Source of the DNA: Opitutaceae bacterium TAV5 | GTDB taxonomy: Bacteria > Verrucomicrobiota > Verrucomicrobiia > Opitutales > Opitutaceae | Length of the DNA: 64,000 bases | Assembly (NCBI GenBank): GCA_000242935.3 | Contig: CP007053.1 | Coordinates: 5,379,001 to 5,443,000 of the forward strand | Direction of reading: 5' to 3' | Part shown: positions 51,959 through 61,078 of the stretch, piece after piece | Position numbering within the stretch: position 1 is the stretch's first letter | Layout: every line of letters begins with the position of its first letter | Translations under genes and position numbers: made by a program | The notes under the pieces: model-generated | What the model was told of the DNA's origin: nothing | Databases searched by the model: none | Seen by the model: the letters and a program-made list of their open reading frames with translations, nothing else

Positions 51959-53512
51959 ATGTTTCCGATTCCGGTCCTCCTTCGCTTCCACCATATTATC
52001 CGCTGGTTTCCCTGCGTCTCTGCGCTGGCCATCGGCGCGTGCGCGTGCGTGGCCGCTGTTCCTCGCTTTGCCGCGCCGGATGCGTGGGTCGATAGGATCG
52101 AGACTGCTCCGGTCACGCTGCCGGTAACTCCACCGGACGATGCCGTTTACGGAGTGGATTATCTGCTGTGGGACCAGCAGGTGCATCTCGGAGAGGAGGC
52201 CTCCTATCACCACACTGTGTATCGGATTGTCAATGGCGGATCACTTCAGTCCGGCTCGCGGTTGACATGGAATTTTGACCCCTCCTGTGAGAACCTTACG
52301 ATTCATCATCTGCGTGTCATTCGCAACGGACATGTGCAAGACCGGCTCGATCCGGCTCGTATCCAGGTCATCCGGCAAGAAACCGATCTCGACCGCCATT
52401 TGCTAAACGGACGGCTTACCGCGTTGATTCACCTCGACGATGTGCGCGTGGGGGATGTTCTTGATTTCGCCAGTACGGTCCATGGTTCCAACCCGGTTTT
52501 CGGCGGCCGTTGGTTTGACTCGCTGGGCGTCGGCTGGCCCACGCCTGTACGACACCGACGCGCTCGCGTCATCGTACCGGATGGGCGGGAGCTCCTGTAC
52601 GTGGAACACGGCACCACCGGACTGCGACTGGATAAGGCACGTGGTCACGGATCGCTTGCCGGGACCACCGTTCTTACATGGGAGGGACGAGACTTGCCGG
52701 CCATTTCCTATGAAACCGATGCGCCTGGCTGGTTCGTACAATGGCCGTTTGTACAGCTTGGCGAGTTTCACACCTGGGCCGACGTGGTGGACTGGGCAAC
52801 GCCGCTTTATGCGCAGCCCGATCCGGTGCCGGCGACTATTCGGGAGCAGGCGGAGTTGCTCACCACGGGGCTCACCAGCGAAGATTCGCGAATAGTCGCT
52901 CTTCTGCAATTCGTGCAACAGGACATCCGTTACCTGGGATTCGAATTGGGGGAGGGCACGCATCGCCCGACGCCACCTGCCGAAGTGCTGGCGCGGCGGT
53001 TCGGCGACTGCAAGGACAAGAGTGTGTTGCTTTGCGCGCTGCTTCGAGCCTCGGGTATCACTGCGTATCCGGCGTTGCTGCATACCACCTGGCGCTCCCA
53101 TGTGGCGGATTGGGCGCCATCACCACTCGCGTTCAATCATGTCATTGTCGCAATTCCAAAGCCGGCTGCGGATGGCGCACGCGGCCGGGCGGATTACTGG
53201 TGGGTGGACCCGACGCTCACCTTCCAGGCGGGTGATCTGGAACATCATGCGTTGCCGTATTACCAGACTGCACTCGTCATCCGCCCCGGTGAAGACGGCC
53301 TTTCGGACGTTATTCCGCCCGATCGCGGGCGCGGTGCTATGACTATCATCACGGTGGTCGATGTGCTGGCCAGTCGGTACTGGATCACGATTCCGGTTGA
53401 GGAAAAGGCAAAGCAGATAGGGCAGGTGTGGGGTGCCGTAGTAACCACATGCATATGGGTTCCCTACATGTACATGTCGCAACAGGTGAAGGAAACGTTT
53501 ACGTTAAAGTAA
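51959..53512 (+). CDS. DUF3857/transglutaminase-like exported protein
   Basis: 517 residues. A hydrophobic export signal (about 12-35) is followed by a DUF3857 beta domain (70-240: YGVDYLLWDQQVHLGEEASYHHTVYR, LTWNFDPSCENLTIHHLRVIR) and a transglutaminase-like core (290-440): RYLGFELGEGTHRPTPPAEV, RRFGDCKDKSVLLCALLRA with the catalytic Cys, FNHVIVAIP with the His, and YWWVDPT with the Asp. The triad is intact. DUF3857 proteins usually extend a further 150-200 residues, so this C-terminus is short and atypical. Function unknown. Confidence 0.8.
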   Translation: MFPIPVLLRFHHIIRWFPCVSALAIGACACVAAVPRFAAPDAWVDRIETAPVTLPVTPPDDAVYGVDYLLWDQQVHLGEEASYHHTVYRIVNGGSLQSGSRLTWNFDPSCENLTIHHLRVIRNGHVQDRLDPARIQVIRQETDLDRHLLNGRLTALIHLDDVRVGDVLDFASTVHGSNPVFGGRWFDSLGVGWPTPVRHRRARVIVPDGRELLYVEHGTTGLRLDKARGHGSLAGTTVLTWEGRDLPAISYETDAPGWFVQWPFVQLGEFHTWADVVDWATPLYAQPDPVPATIREQAELLTTGLTSEDSRIVALLQFVQQDIRYLGFELGEGTHRPTPPAEVLARRFGDCKDKSVLLCALLRASGITAYPALLHTTWRSHVADWAPSPLAFNHVIVAIPKPAADGARGRADYWWVDPTLTFQAGDLEHHALPYYQTALVIRPGEDGLSDVIPPDRGRGAMTIITVVDVLASRYWITIPVEEKAKQIGQVWGAVVTTCIWVPYMYMSQQVKETFTLK

Positions 53513-53525
53513 GGTGAGAGACGGA

Positions 53526-54275
53526 TCAGGACGGACCGATGGCGCGGGTTTTCAGAGCCTGGCGGTCGAGCACATGCAGGACGGTGCCTTCGACACGGAT
53601 GGAGCCCTCTTTCCGGAAACGGGCGAAGGTGCGGGAAAGCGTCTCGCTGGTGACGCCGAGTTGCCCGGCCAGGGTTTTCTTGCTGACCGGCAGCACGAAC
53701 CGGACCGGCCCGTCCGCGGCGTCGCCCGCCGGAAAGGCCGGGCAATGTTCGAGCAGCCATGCGGCCAGCCGGCTTTCGATCTGGAGTCCCTTGATCTCGT
53801 GCAGCGACTGCATGAGGTGCTTCAGATGCAGGCTCATCGAGGCGAGCATGTGCAGCGCCAGTTCGGGGTTTTGGCGGATCAGGTCGCGGAAATGTTCCTT
53901 GCCGATCCGGATCACCTGGGATGATTCCAGCGCGACGGCGTTGGCCGGGTAGCGTTCGGCGCTGGCAAGGACGACCTCGGCAAAACTTTCCGGCGGAGCG
54001 AACACGCAGATGATCTGTTCGCGGCCGTCGGGCGTGAGGCGAAAGATGCTGATCTGGCCGGTCTGGACGACGAAGAAACCCTCGGCCTTCTCGCCTTCGC
54101 GAAACAGGATTTCCCCCTTTTGCAGCGTTTTGGTAGAGCAGCCTTCGGCCACCGCGGCGAGGTCGGCCGGAGGCAGGTCGGCAAACATGCGGCTCCGCCT
54201 CAGCGTGGCGATCAGCGCGGCCTGACGGTAAGGATGGCTGGTGGCGGATTCGGGAGGAGCGGGCAAACGGGCCAT
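53526..54275 (-). CDS. Crp/Fnr-family transcriptional regulator
   Basis: 249 residues. A cyclic-nucleotide-binding-like beta barrel (35-140: GEILFREGEKAEGFFVVQTG, SFAEVVLASAERYPANAVALE) has no N-terminal Cys set of FNR, so no 4Fe-4S sensor. A winged HTH follows (195-240: LPVSKKTLAGQLGVTSETLSRTFARF). It is last in the hcp neighbourhood operon. Regulators of the DNR/HcpR type control NO- and hydroxylamine-defence genes such as hcp. The FNR-like box before hcp (57471-57484) is the likely target. Confidence 0.85.
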   Translation of the reverse strand: MARLPAPPESATSHPYRQAALIATLRRSRMFADLPPADLAAVAEGCSTKTLQKGEILFREGEKAEGFFVVQTGQISIFRLTPDGREQIICVFAPPESFAEVVLASAERYPANAVALESSQVIRIGKEHFRDLIRQNPELALHMLASMSLHLKHLMQSLHEIKGLQIESRLAAWLLEHCPAFPAGDAADGPVRFVLPVSKKTLAGQLGVTSETLSRTFARFRKEGSIRVEGTVLHVLDRQALKTRAIGPS

Positions 54276-54281
54276 GTTAAA

Positions 54282-54719
54282 TCACGGGGAAGGAGCAGGT
54301 GAGGAGATTCCGGAAGTGCCAGGCCCGGCCGCCTGGCTGCGGGCAGTGATGAACCGCAAACGCTGGCCGATCATTTCAGCCGCCGCAATCAGTTCCTGCG
54401 CTTCGTCGGGAGGCAGGTGTGCGTGGCAATGGCGATGCCAGAGTCCGAGCCAGGCCTCGAAATGCCGTTCTTCAAGACCGAGGGGCACGTGTTTTGCCGG
54501 CATCGGACCCTTGTAACGCGCCGGACCGCCTGTCACGCCGGACCAGAAGTCGGCAATCTTTTCAATGTGCGTCGGCCAGTCGTCGATGTGCGCGGCAAAG
54601 ACCGGGCCGATGACGGCATGTTGGCGTACGTCGGCATAAAAACGCCGCAGCAAAAACAGCAGACGGTCGCGCCCGCCGAGGCGCTGGAAAAGGGATGCCG
54701 GAGAAGACCGATTGCTCAT
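54282..54719 (-). CDS. Truncated (group III-like) hemoglobin
   Basis: 145 residues. A short globin without the full A helix: LLFLLRRFYADVRQHAVIGPVFAAH, then DDWPTHIEKIADFWSGVTGG (group III signature, with the proximal-region His in the FW..H pattern less certain), and WHRHCHAHLPPDEAQ. Such globins bind O2/NO and often join nitrosative-stress operons. It lies 6 bases before the Crp/Fnr gene and 9 after the DUF488 gene. Confidence 0.8.
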   Translation of the reverse strand: MSNRSSPASLFQRLGGRDRLLFLLRRFYADVRQHAVIGPVFAAHIDDWPTHIEKIADFWSGVTGGPARYKGPMPAKHVPLGLEERHFEAWLGLWHRHCHAHLPPDEAQELIAAAEMIGQRLRFITARSQAAGPGTSGISSPAPSP

Positions 54720-54728
54720 GGCGACAGC

Positions 54729-55199
54729 TCAGTCCTCGATTTCAGGCATGGAGCAGGCGGGGCTGGCAAAACCGTGGACGGGGACAGGGCGGTGCGAGGC
54801 GCGAGGCTCCGGACCACCCGGGAAAGCGGCGGCGGCTTCCTCGATCAGGGTGGCCAGCACGGAACGATGGCAACGGGAAGCGTCCTCGCAAAAACACCCG
54901 AGGTTGATCCGGGCATGGCGCGCCTGGGCCGCGAGCAGGCGGATGACCTGGGCCGGTGCATTTTCTTTCATCTCCTTGCGGTAACGGGAGGCAAATGCCT
55001 CGTGACTGATGTCGTGTTTGCGGTAAGCAGCCACAAGCTCGCGGCCCGGCGCGAGAAGAGGCAACCAGATTTCGAAATATCCTTTTGAAAAATAGTTTTC
55101 CCGGCGGATGTTCCGGGGAAGAAAGCGGGCGACTCCGATGGAAAGCCCGGGCAACCGGTCGGCTTCTCCGTAGCGGTAGGTGTGGAGGTTCAGTTTCAT
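54729..55199 (-). CDS. DUF488 family protein
   Basis: 156 residues. The core LPGLSIGVARFLPRNIRREN, YFEIWLPLLAPGRELVAAYR and later CFCEDASRCHRSVLATLI are the DUF488 pattern (RY.P, C..D...CHR). The biochemical role is unknown, but DUF488 proteins often keep company with globin, hcp and stress regulators. It is coupled with the globin gene downstream and the MarR gene upstream. Confidence 0.75.
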   Translation of the reverse strand: MKLNLHTYRYGEADRLPGLSIGVARFLPRNIRRENYFSKGYFEIWLPLLAPGRELVAAYRKHDISHEAFASRYRKEMKENAPAQVIRLLAAQARHARINLGCFCEDASRCHRSVLATLIEEAAAAFPGGPEPRASHRPVPVHGFASPACSMPEIED

Positions 55200-55213
55200 G
55201 TCGGGCACGGGAA

Positions 55214-55657
55214 TCAGGTGTCTCCGGGAATCTTCCTCGCCGCGCGGCGCAGCAACCCGGCCAGTTGCGGGCCGGTCGAGCGCAACTCGGCGCGATGGAT
55301 GCGGTAGAGCTTTTCCAGAATGGCCAGACCCTTGGCGGTGAGCGAAACCTGCACTCGCCGGCGATCCTCCTTTGAGGGCGAGCGACGCACGAGCCGGAGC
55401 GCTTCCATCCGGTCGGTCAGGCCGACGGCGCTGTGGTGGGCGATCTGCATCTGCTCGGCCAGTTCGCCGATCGTCACCCAGTCCTTGCCCGGAAAACCCT
55501 GGATGGAGAGGAGCGCCTGGTATTGCTGCGGGGTGAGGCCGTGGCTGACGGCGGCCGCCTCGCTGAAACCGAGAAACTTGCGCAGCGTGTAACGAAATTC
55601 GGAGAGCAGCTCGTAGTCGGCCTTGGATAGGCCGGCGGCATTCGGTGATCGGGCCAT
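55214..55657 (-). CDS. MarR-family transcriptional regulator
   Basis: 147 residues. Winged-helix MarR: LTPQQYQALLSIQGFPGKDW, TIGELAEQMQIAHHSAVGLTDRM, ALRLVRRSPSKEDRRRVQVSLT, then the C-terminal dimerising helix. It heads a likely minus-strand series with the DUF488, globin and Crp/Fnr genes. A palindrome (55662-55676) lies immediately before its ATG at 55657, suggesting autorepression. Confidence 0.85.
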   Translation of the reverse strand: MARSPNAAGLSKADYELLSEFRYTLRKFLGFSEAAAVSHGLTPQQYQALLSIQGFPGKDWVTIGELAEQMQIAHHSAVGLTDRMEALRLVRRSPSKEDRRRVQVSLTAKGLAILEKLYRIHRAELRSTGPQLAGLLRRAARKIPGDT

Positions 55658-55661
55658 GAAG

Positions 55662-55676
55662 TATCGTTTTGCGATA
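55662..55676. promoter_or_regulatory. Palindromic operator candidate before the MarR gene
   Basis: TATCGTTTTGCGATA has perfect 5-bp arms around a 5-base centre, ends 4 bases before the start at 55657, and would cover the ribosome-binding region. Confidence 0.5.
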
Positions 55677-55770
55677 TTCAGGGTCACTGACAAGGCGGAT
55701 TGCACGCTCTCCCGGATTTTCCACGCAACCGGCAGGAGGCACCCGATGGCGTTGGCCGGTTTTTCGCTGC

Positions 55771-57435
55771 TCAGGCCGCTTTTGCCAGGCACGCCTCGAG
55801 ATCGGCTCCGGCGGTGGTGATGCCTTTCAGGCCGAACGTGTCGACGAGGATTTTCAGCACGCCGGGCGAGACAAAGGCAGGCAGGTGGGGGCCGAGCCGG
55901 ATGTTGCGGATGCCGAGGTGCAGCAACGTGAGCAGCACGGCGACCGCCTTTTGTTCGAACCACGAAATCACCAGCGAGAGCGGCAGGTCGTTGACGCCGC
56001 AGCCGAAAGCCTGGGCCAGCGCGCCGGCGACCTTGATGGCGGAGTACGCGTCGTTGCACTGGCCGCAGTCGAGCAGGCGGGGCAGGCCGCCGATGTCGCC
56101 GAAGTCGTGCCGGTTGAACCGGTACTTGCCGCAGCCGAGCGTGAGCACGGCGCAGTCGTCGGGCACGGATTCGGCAAACTCGGTGTAGTAGTTGCGGCCG
56201 GGTTTTGCGCCGTCGCAACCGCCGATGAGGAAAAAATGCCGGAGCGCACCCGACTTCACGGCCTCCACGACCTTGCCGGCGTTGGCAAGGATCGCTTCGT
56301 GGGCGAAACCGACGAGGATGCGTTTGTCGGGCAACCCGGCCGTGCCGGCTTCGGTAAAACCGTCGGCGGCCAGCGCGGCCTCGATCACGGGCGAGAAGTC
56401 CGCCGCGCTGACATGCTCCACGCCGGGCCAGGCGACAACGCCGCTCGTGAAAATGCGGCGCTCGTAGCTTTCGCGCGGTTTCTGGATGCAGTTGGTCGTC
56501 ATCAGGATCGCGCCGGGAAACGTGGTGAACTCCTTGCGCTGGTCCTGCCACGCTCCGCCGTAGTTGCCGACGAGGTGGGGGAAGCGTTTCAGTTTCGGAT
56601 AGCCGTGCGCGGGCAGCATCTCGCCGTGGGTGTAGATGTTGATGCCCTTGCCTTTGGTTTGCCGAAGCAGCGCCTCGAGGTCGTGCAGGTCGTGTCCGGA
56701 TACAAGTATGCATTTTCCGGGTACAGGTTCGACGCGCACGGAAGTCGGTTCGGGAGAGCCGAAACGCTCGCGGTGCGCCTCGTCGAGCAGCGCCATGACC
56801 CCGAGGTTCACCTCGCCGCAGCGGAGATTGAGCGCGAGCAGGGCGTCGGCGCTGGCAGAGTTGTCTTCGAGCGCGGCGAGGGCCTCGTGCATGAAGGCGT
56901 AGAACGCCTCGCTTTCGCGACCGGGCACGGCGGCGTGATGCGCGTAGGCGGCCATGCCCTTCAGGCCATAGGTGAGCAGTTCCTGAAGACTGGCGATGTC
57001 GTTGGCGAGCGTGCGGAGACGCGCCGGGAGACCGAGCCGTTGGCCGTCGGCGACGGATTCAGCGAGCGTGGCCGCGGGACGCCAGCAGGTGGCGCCGTTG
57101 AGCGGCTCGGGCGACTCGCGGCGGGCGATGCAGGCGGTGAGATAAAGCTCGCGCGCCTGCCGTTGGATTTCCCCGGCGCGGATGAGCCACTCCTGCAAAC
57201 GGGCGGGATCAAAATTGACGTTGGTGATGGTGGTGAAGAGTGCGTCCATCACGAAGCGGTCGATGTCGGCGCGACGGGCGCCGCGAAGACGGGCGCGATG
57301 GGCGAGTGCCGAGATGCCCCGGCAGGCATGCAGGAGCAGATCCTGAAGCGCGGCGGTTTCGGGGTCCTTGCCGCACACACCGAAGGTCGTGCATCCGGTC
57401 ATTTTTGAGGTTTGCTCACATTGGAAACAGAACAT
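55771..57435 (-). CDS. hcp: Hydroxylamine reductase (hybrid cluster protein)
   Basis: 554 residues. Hcp reduces NO or hydroxylamine in anaerobic nitrosative stress. The N-terminal cluster ligands CFQCEQT and GCTTFGVCGK are complete; the hybrid-cluster residues appear in YTHGEMLPAHGYPKLKR, FPGAILMTTNCIQKPRES, IGGCDGAKPGRNYYTEFAE, LTLGCGKYRFN, LDCGQCND and the SWFEQKA region. Normal length. The ATG at 57435 opens on MFCFQCEQT. It is the first minus-strand gene of the cluster and has an FNR-like box 36 bases upstream. Confidence 0.96.
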   Translation of the reverse strand: MFCFQCEQTSKMTGCTTFGVCGKDPETAALQDLLLHACRGISALAHRARLRGARRADIDRFVMDALFTTITNVNFDPARLQEWLIRAGEIQRQARELYLTACIARRESPEPLNGATCWRPAATLAESVADGQRLGLPARLRTLANDIASLQELLTYGLKGMAAYAHHAAVPGRESEAFYAFMHEALAALEDNSASADALLALNLRCGEVNLGVMALLDEAHRERFGSPEPTSVRVEPVPGKCILVSGHDLHDLEALLRQTKGKGINIYTHGEMLPAHGYPKLKRFPHLVGNYGGAWQDQRKEFTTFPGAILMTTNCIQKPRESYERRIFTSGVVAWPGVEHVSAADFSPVIEAALAADGFTEAGTAGLPDKRILVGFAHEAILANAGKVVEAVKSGALRHFFLIGGCDGAKPGRNYYTEFAESVPDDCAVLTLGCGKYRFNRHDFGDIGGLPRLLDCGQCNDAYSAIKVAGALAQAFGCGVNDLPLSLVISWFEQKAVAVLLTLLHLGIRNIRLGPHLPAFVSPGVLKILVDTFGLKGITTAGADLEACLAKAA

Positions 57436-57470
57436 GCCGCCCAGCATGCCAGAGGGCAGGGAAGGGCGCA

Positions 57471-57484
57471 TTGATGCAGGTCAA
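57471..57484 (-). promoter_or_regulatory. FNR/DNR-like box upstream of hcp
   Basis: On the minus strand TTGACCTGCATCAA matches the Fnr/Dnr consensus TTGAT-N4-ATCAA at nine of ten arm positions. It lies 36-49 bases before the hcp start, a regular activating position. The Crp/Fnr gene at 53526-54275 is the nearest candidate binder. Confidence 0.65.
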
Positions 57485-57658
57485 GCGTTCAGCCCCCTGT
57501 CCCTGCAAACACCAACAGGGCGGGGGAAGAATCGGATACAGGATCCGGTCCCGGGTTCCCGGAGGCCTATTCCTTCCACAGGCCAGATTTTTTGAAAAAT
57601 GGCTTGAAACTCACGTTTGGGTTATTTTAACTCTAACCAATTCTTCCCCGCTCTCCTG

Positions 57659-58429
57659 ATGAAATACCTCGTCTCTTCCGCTTTTCCTGCCGTCTTGCCT
57701 TGCCCCTCTTTTATTTCGCGAGGCGCCGCCTGCATTCCGCGTTCAGAAACAAAGTCGGCCTCCGCCAATGCCGGTGATCATCCGGCTTCGACGACTTCGG
57801 GGTTCACCCTGGTCGAATTGCTGGTGGTCATCGCCATCATTGGCATTTTGGCTGCGATTACGATTCCGACCGTCGCGCGGGTCAGGGAGAGTGCAAATGC
57901 TGCCGCGTGTCTCTCCAATCTGCGCCAGACCGGTTTCGCCTTCCAGCTCTACCTCGACGATAACAAAGGCCAAGCGCTCAAAGCTTACACCAGCTCAACC
58001 ACGAAGTACTGGTACCATTATCTGCTGGGCACTGCGTCAACCAATGGAACGAAATACATCGATTCCCAAATCATTCCCCGTTGCCGTTCTTACAAGGGAA
58101 CAGGGCACCTCAATGCCGGTGGCTATGGCATGAGCAACTTCATGGTCTGGTATCCATCTCCTGCGCACAGGGTGGACAATGAAGAACGCTTTTTTTCATC
58201 CCGTCTGCAACTTCCCCGAGACTGGCCGCTCTTCATGGATGCAGATGCCCCCATCGTTTACGATCTGGATGATCCGATTGAAACAGCTGCCGCCGACAAA
58301 CGCTTCGCCGCCCGGCACGGCGGAACAGCCAACGTGCTGATGGCGGACATCCACGTGGAGAAGGTGCGCTATGGCGACACCCGCTGGCGTCAAGGCAACC
58401 TCAATTCCGGTTCCCACTACTCCAAATGA
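57659..58429 (+). CDS. Prepilin-like protein with an H-X9-D tail
   Basis: 256 residues from the ATG at 57659. A leader of about 45 residues precedes SGFTLVELLVVIAIIGI, the prepilin helix; then ACLSNLRQTGFAFQLYLDDN and RCRSYKG. The H-X9 region RHGGTANVLMADIHVEKV has DI instead of the usual DG. It overlaps the glycosidase gene by ATGA, so the two are translated together. It is the first gene of a plus-strand block comparable to the one at 38948-44078. Confidence 0.8.
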   Translation: MKYLVSSAFPAVLPCPSFISRGAACIPRSETKSASANAGDHPASTTSGFTLVELLVVIAIIGILAAITIPTVARVRESANAAACLSNLRQTGFAFQLYLDDNKGQALKAYTSSTTKYWYHYLLGTASTNGTKYIDSQIIPRCRSYKGTGHLNAGGYGMSNFMVWYPSPAHRVDNEERFFSSRLQLPRDWPLFMDADAPIVYDLDDPIETAAADKRFAARHGGTANVLMADIHVEKVRYGDTRWRQGNLNSGSHYSK

Positions 58430-61044
58430 TTCCTCTCCTTCGCCTTCTCGCCATTCTGTTGGTTTCATTGTCGGGTCTTGCGATGCCAACGATGTCGGCT
58501 GCGTCCGTGCCATCGTCGCCCCCCGCTCTCTCGACGGTCCAGGAGATCGGCATCACCTCCTCCTTTCCCTCCGGGGTAGCCTACGTGAACGAGCCGGGAC
58601 AATACGTGGTCACGGTCAAAAACAAACCATCCACCACGGGACCAGTGACGTTGCGGCTTGCGGCGCAAGCTCCTGGTGAGTCCGTATCCGAAAGTTCAGG
58701 TCGCGAATGGGTCCTGACTCTCGCCCCGGGAGAACTCGGTGAATTCAGATGGGAGGCTCCAACAGAAAAAACCGGATACTGGGCGCTGACCGCAAGCGTA
58801 AGCCAGAACGGTCGGGAGCTTGGGCGGAGCATGAGTGCATTGCTGGTGGTTCGCCCTCCGGAGAAAAACAGGTTGCCCGCGTCACAGAGCTTTTTCGGCA
58901 CGATGTTCGTGCGCGATGCCAAAGCAGCCGCTCGCATCGGCGTCCGTGTGGAACGCCGCCAAGCCGTCTGGGAATGGTTGCAACGTCAGGGATCCGAAAC
59001 ATGGGATTGGACAGGCATGGACAAGGGAATCAGCAACCGGGCCGAACAAGGCATCGGCACCATCCTGACGATCCGCCCCGAAATACGTCCCAGGTGGACC
59101 AAATGGAAATCCATCGAAGAACTGGCGGATCCCAAACATTTGCCCGATTTTTCAGCTTTCGTCCGTGCAGTGGTGTCACGCTACAAGGACCGGATTCTTG
59201 CCGTCGAGATCATGAATGAACCCGACCTCGAAGTCTCCCGCCATGCGGCAGGCGTGCTCCATACCACAGAAATTTACGCGCGGATTTTGAAAGCAGGCTA
59301 CGAAGCATCCAAAAGCGTTGCGCCCGACCTGCCCGTGATCGGTCTGGACGTCAGCGGCGTGGATTTCCCGCGGCTGCAATTCAGCAAGGACGTGCTGTCA
59401 CGCGCTTCCGGTTACATGGATATTTTCGGAGGCCATCCCTACAATCATTCCCGCTATGTGGGGGGTGACGCGCTTCCGGAGTCACCACCCAAAATGGACG
59501 CCGCCGGACGCATGCGGGCGATGGCGGCGCTCATGCGGCAGCATGGCTTGCCTCCGCGCATCTGGAGCACCGAATTCGGTTGGGCGCTGCATCTCGATGA
59601 ACCGCTATTCTCACCCTCGGCGCGCCTCTTCGCCGCCTTCACCGCGCAAGCGATTCTGCTGTCCCGCTCCGTGCCCGAGGTGGAAAAACTGTTCTGGTTT
59701 GCCGCCACGTTTCCGGGGCGGGAGCGGTCGAGTTCGTATGGCATGTTTCGCAAAGCTGACGAACGGACCACTTACGACCGCCCCGACGGCAACTGGTTTC
59801 CCTCGCCCTCGGCGGCAGCCTACGCGACCTGCGCCCGGTTGCTCGATGATGTTGTCTTCGTTCGTCAATTTACAATCGGTCCGTTTTGCCACGTGCTGCG
59901 TTTTGCCAACGAAACGGAAAACAAAGCCGTGCTGGCTTTATGGATGGAAGACACCACTTCCGTCGGCGGCGGCGCCAAGCTCCGCCTGCCTGCGTCCGCA
60001 TCTACCCTGCAAAGCGGTCAGATCATCGACGCCTTGGGCCGTGAAATACCCCTCTCGCCCACACTCGATCTCGAACCGTTGCCTGTATTCGTCGTCGTGC
60101 CCGCGGTCGATGCCGACCGCCTCGAACAAAGCCTTCGCACCGCGACCGTGGAGGCACGCGAGCGGATCGTCGTCCAAAACGCGCATGTTTCCCGGTTGGA
60201 TCAAATCTCGCTGGACATCATCAACAACGACCTGCGCCCCGTGTCGGCCAAAGTTTTCCAGACTACGCACGCGCAATCCGCCCGCTCGCGTCTGCTACCC
60301 CCAGGCATCAACGCGCTGAAAATCCCCGCCACCGGGATCGTATTGGAAAATCCGCGACACACATCCGTCACCGTGCTCGATGAGCGGACATCCACCACCG
60401 TGACCACGGAGATTCGCTACCATCTGCGCTCCCTTCCGCGAATTGATCCGCAGACAAGCCCACTCGAACAATCGCTTCTCCGGATTGCCACGCCGATCGT
60501 CCTCACGCAGCGCGATCACGTGCTGCCTGCCGATCCGGGCGTGGACTGGAAAGGCGCTGACGATCTCTCACTCACCGCGTGGGCCGGCTGGACATCCGAA
60601 GGCATCGCGCTGGCCGTCCATGTGAAGGACGACATCCACATCGGACCGCCATCAGGCGTCACCAGCCTCTGGAGCTTCGATTCCCTGCAAGTCGCCTTTG
60701 ACCTGGGCAACCGTGCCGGGCACGGATACGACGACCATTGCCGTGAATTTTCACTCGCTCTCGACGATGCCGGAAGACCGGTGATGGTGGACAGCGGTGG
60801 CGCCAAAATTCCTTTCTTGCCCAACCACCTGCGTATCCGTCGAGACGGTACGCTCACGTGTTACGACGTGCTTTTCCCCTGGTCCTGGCTTGGCGATCAC
60901 CCGCTCTCCGAAGGCGATGCATTCCGTCTGAATTTCATCGCCAACGACCGCGACGGCGCGACGCGCAAATGCTGGATTGGCCTCACCCCGGGTATCGGCG
61001 AAGCCAAGCAACCCGCCGCCTTTCATCAATGGATTCTCCGTTAG
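58426..61044 (+). CDS. Secreted clan-A glycoside hydrolase with a C-terminal CBM9-like domain
   Basis: 872 residues. Signal peptide 1-25, an N-terminal beta domain (35-150), a TIM barrel (about 155-480: RIGVRVERRQAVWEWLQRQG, TILTIRPEIRPRW, ILAVEIMNEPDLEVSR with the acid/base Glu, IFGGHPYNHSRYVGGD, IWSTEFGWALHLDE with the nucleophile Glu) like GH39/GH5. A beta-sandwich and then a CBM9/DOMON-like domain (about 700-860: DWKGADDLSLTAWAGW, DSLQVAFDLGN). The substrate is unknown. It is coupled with the pseudopilin gene upstream and followed by PEP-CTERM and related genes. Confidence 0.8.
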   Translation: MIPLLRLLAILLVSLSGLAMPTMSAASVPSSPPALSTVQEIGITSSFPSGVAYVNEPGQYVVTVKNKPSTTGPVTLRLAAQAPGESVSESSGREWVLTLAPGELGEFRWEAPTEKTGYWALTASVSQNGRELGRSMSALLVVRPPEKNRLPASQSFFGTMFVRDAKAAARIGVRVERRQAVWEWLQRQGSETWDWTGMDKGISNRAEQGIGTILTIRPEIRPRWTKWKSIEELADPKHLPDFSAFVRAVVSRYKDRILAVEIMNEPDLEVSRHAAGVLHTTEIYARILKAGYEASKSVAPDLPVIGLDVSGVDFPRLQFSKDVLSRASGYMDIFGGHPYNHSRYVGGDALPESPPKMDAAGRMRAMAALMRQHGLPPRIWSTEFGWALHLDEPLFSPSARLFAAFTAQAILLSRSVPEVEKLFWFAATFPGRERSSSYGMFRKADERTTYDRPDGNWFPSPSAAAYATCARLLDDVVFVRQFTIGPFCHVLRFANETENKAVLALWMEDTTSVGGGAKLRLPASASTLQSGQIIDALGREIPLSPTLDLEPLPVFVVVPAVDADRLEQSLRTATVEARERIVVQNAHVSRLDQISLDIINNDLRPVSAKVFQTTHAQSARSRLLPPGINALKIPATGIVLENPRHTSVTVLDERTSTTVTTEIRYHLRSLPRIDPQTSPLEQSLLRIATPIVLTQRDHVLPADPGVDWKGADDLSLTAWAGWTSEGIALAVHVKDDIHIGPPSGVTSLWSFDSLQVAFDLGNRAGHGYDDHCREFSLALDDAGRPVMVDSGGAKIPFLPNHLRIRRDGTLTCYDVLFPWSWLGDHPLSEGDAFRLNFIANDRDGATRKCWIGLTPGIGEAKQPAAFHQWILR

Positions 61045-61078
61045 CCTGAACCTCGGTCAAACAACACATATCACTACT

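Noticed and set aside
57600-57658. GGTTATTTTAAC-like word before the second pseudopilin as LacI operator, paired with GGTTTACAATAACC before the LacI gene at 62745
   Set aside because: Both have only 4-base arms with different spacing; chance is a sufficient explanation.
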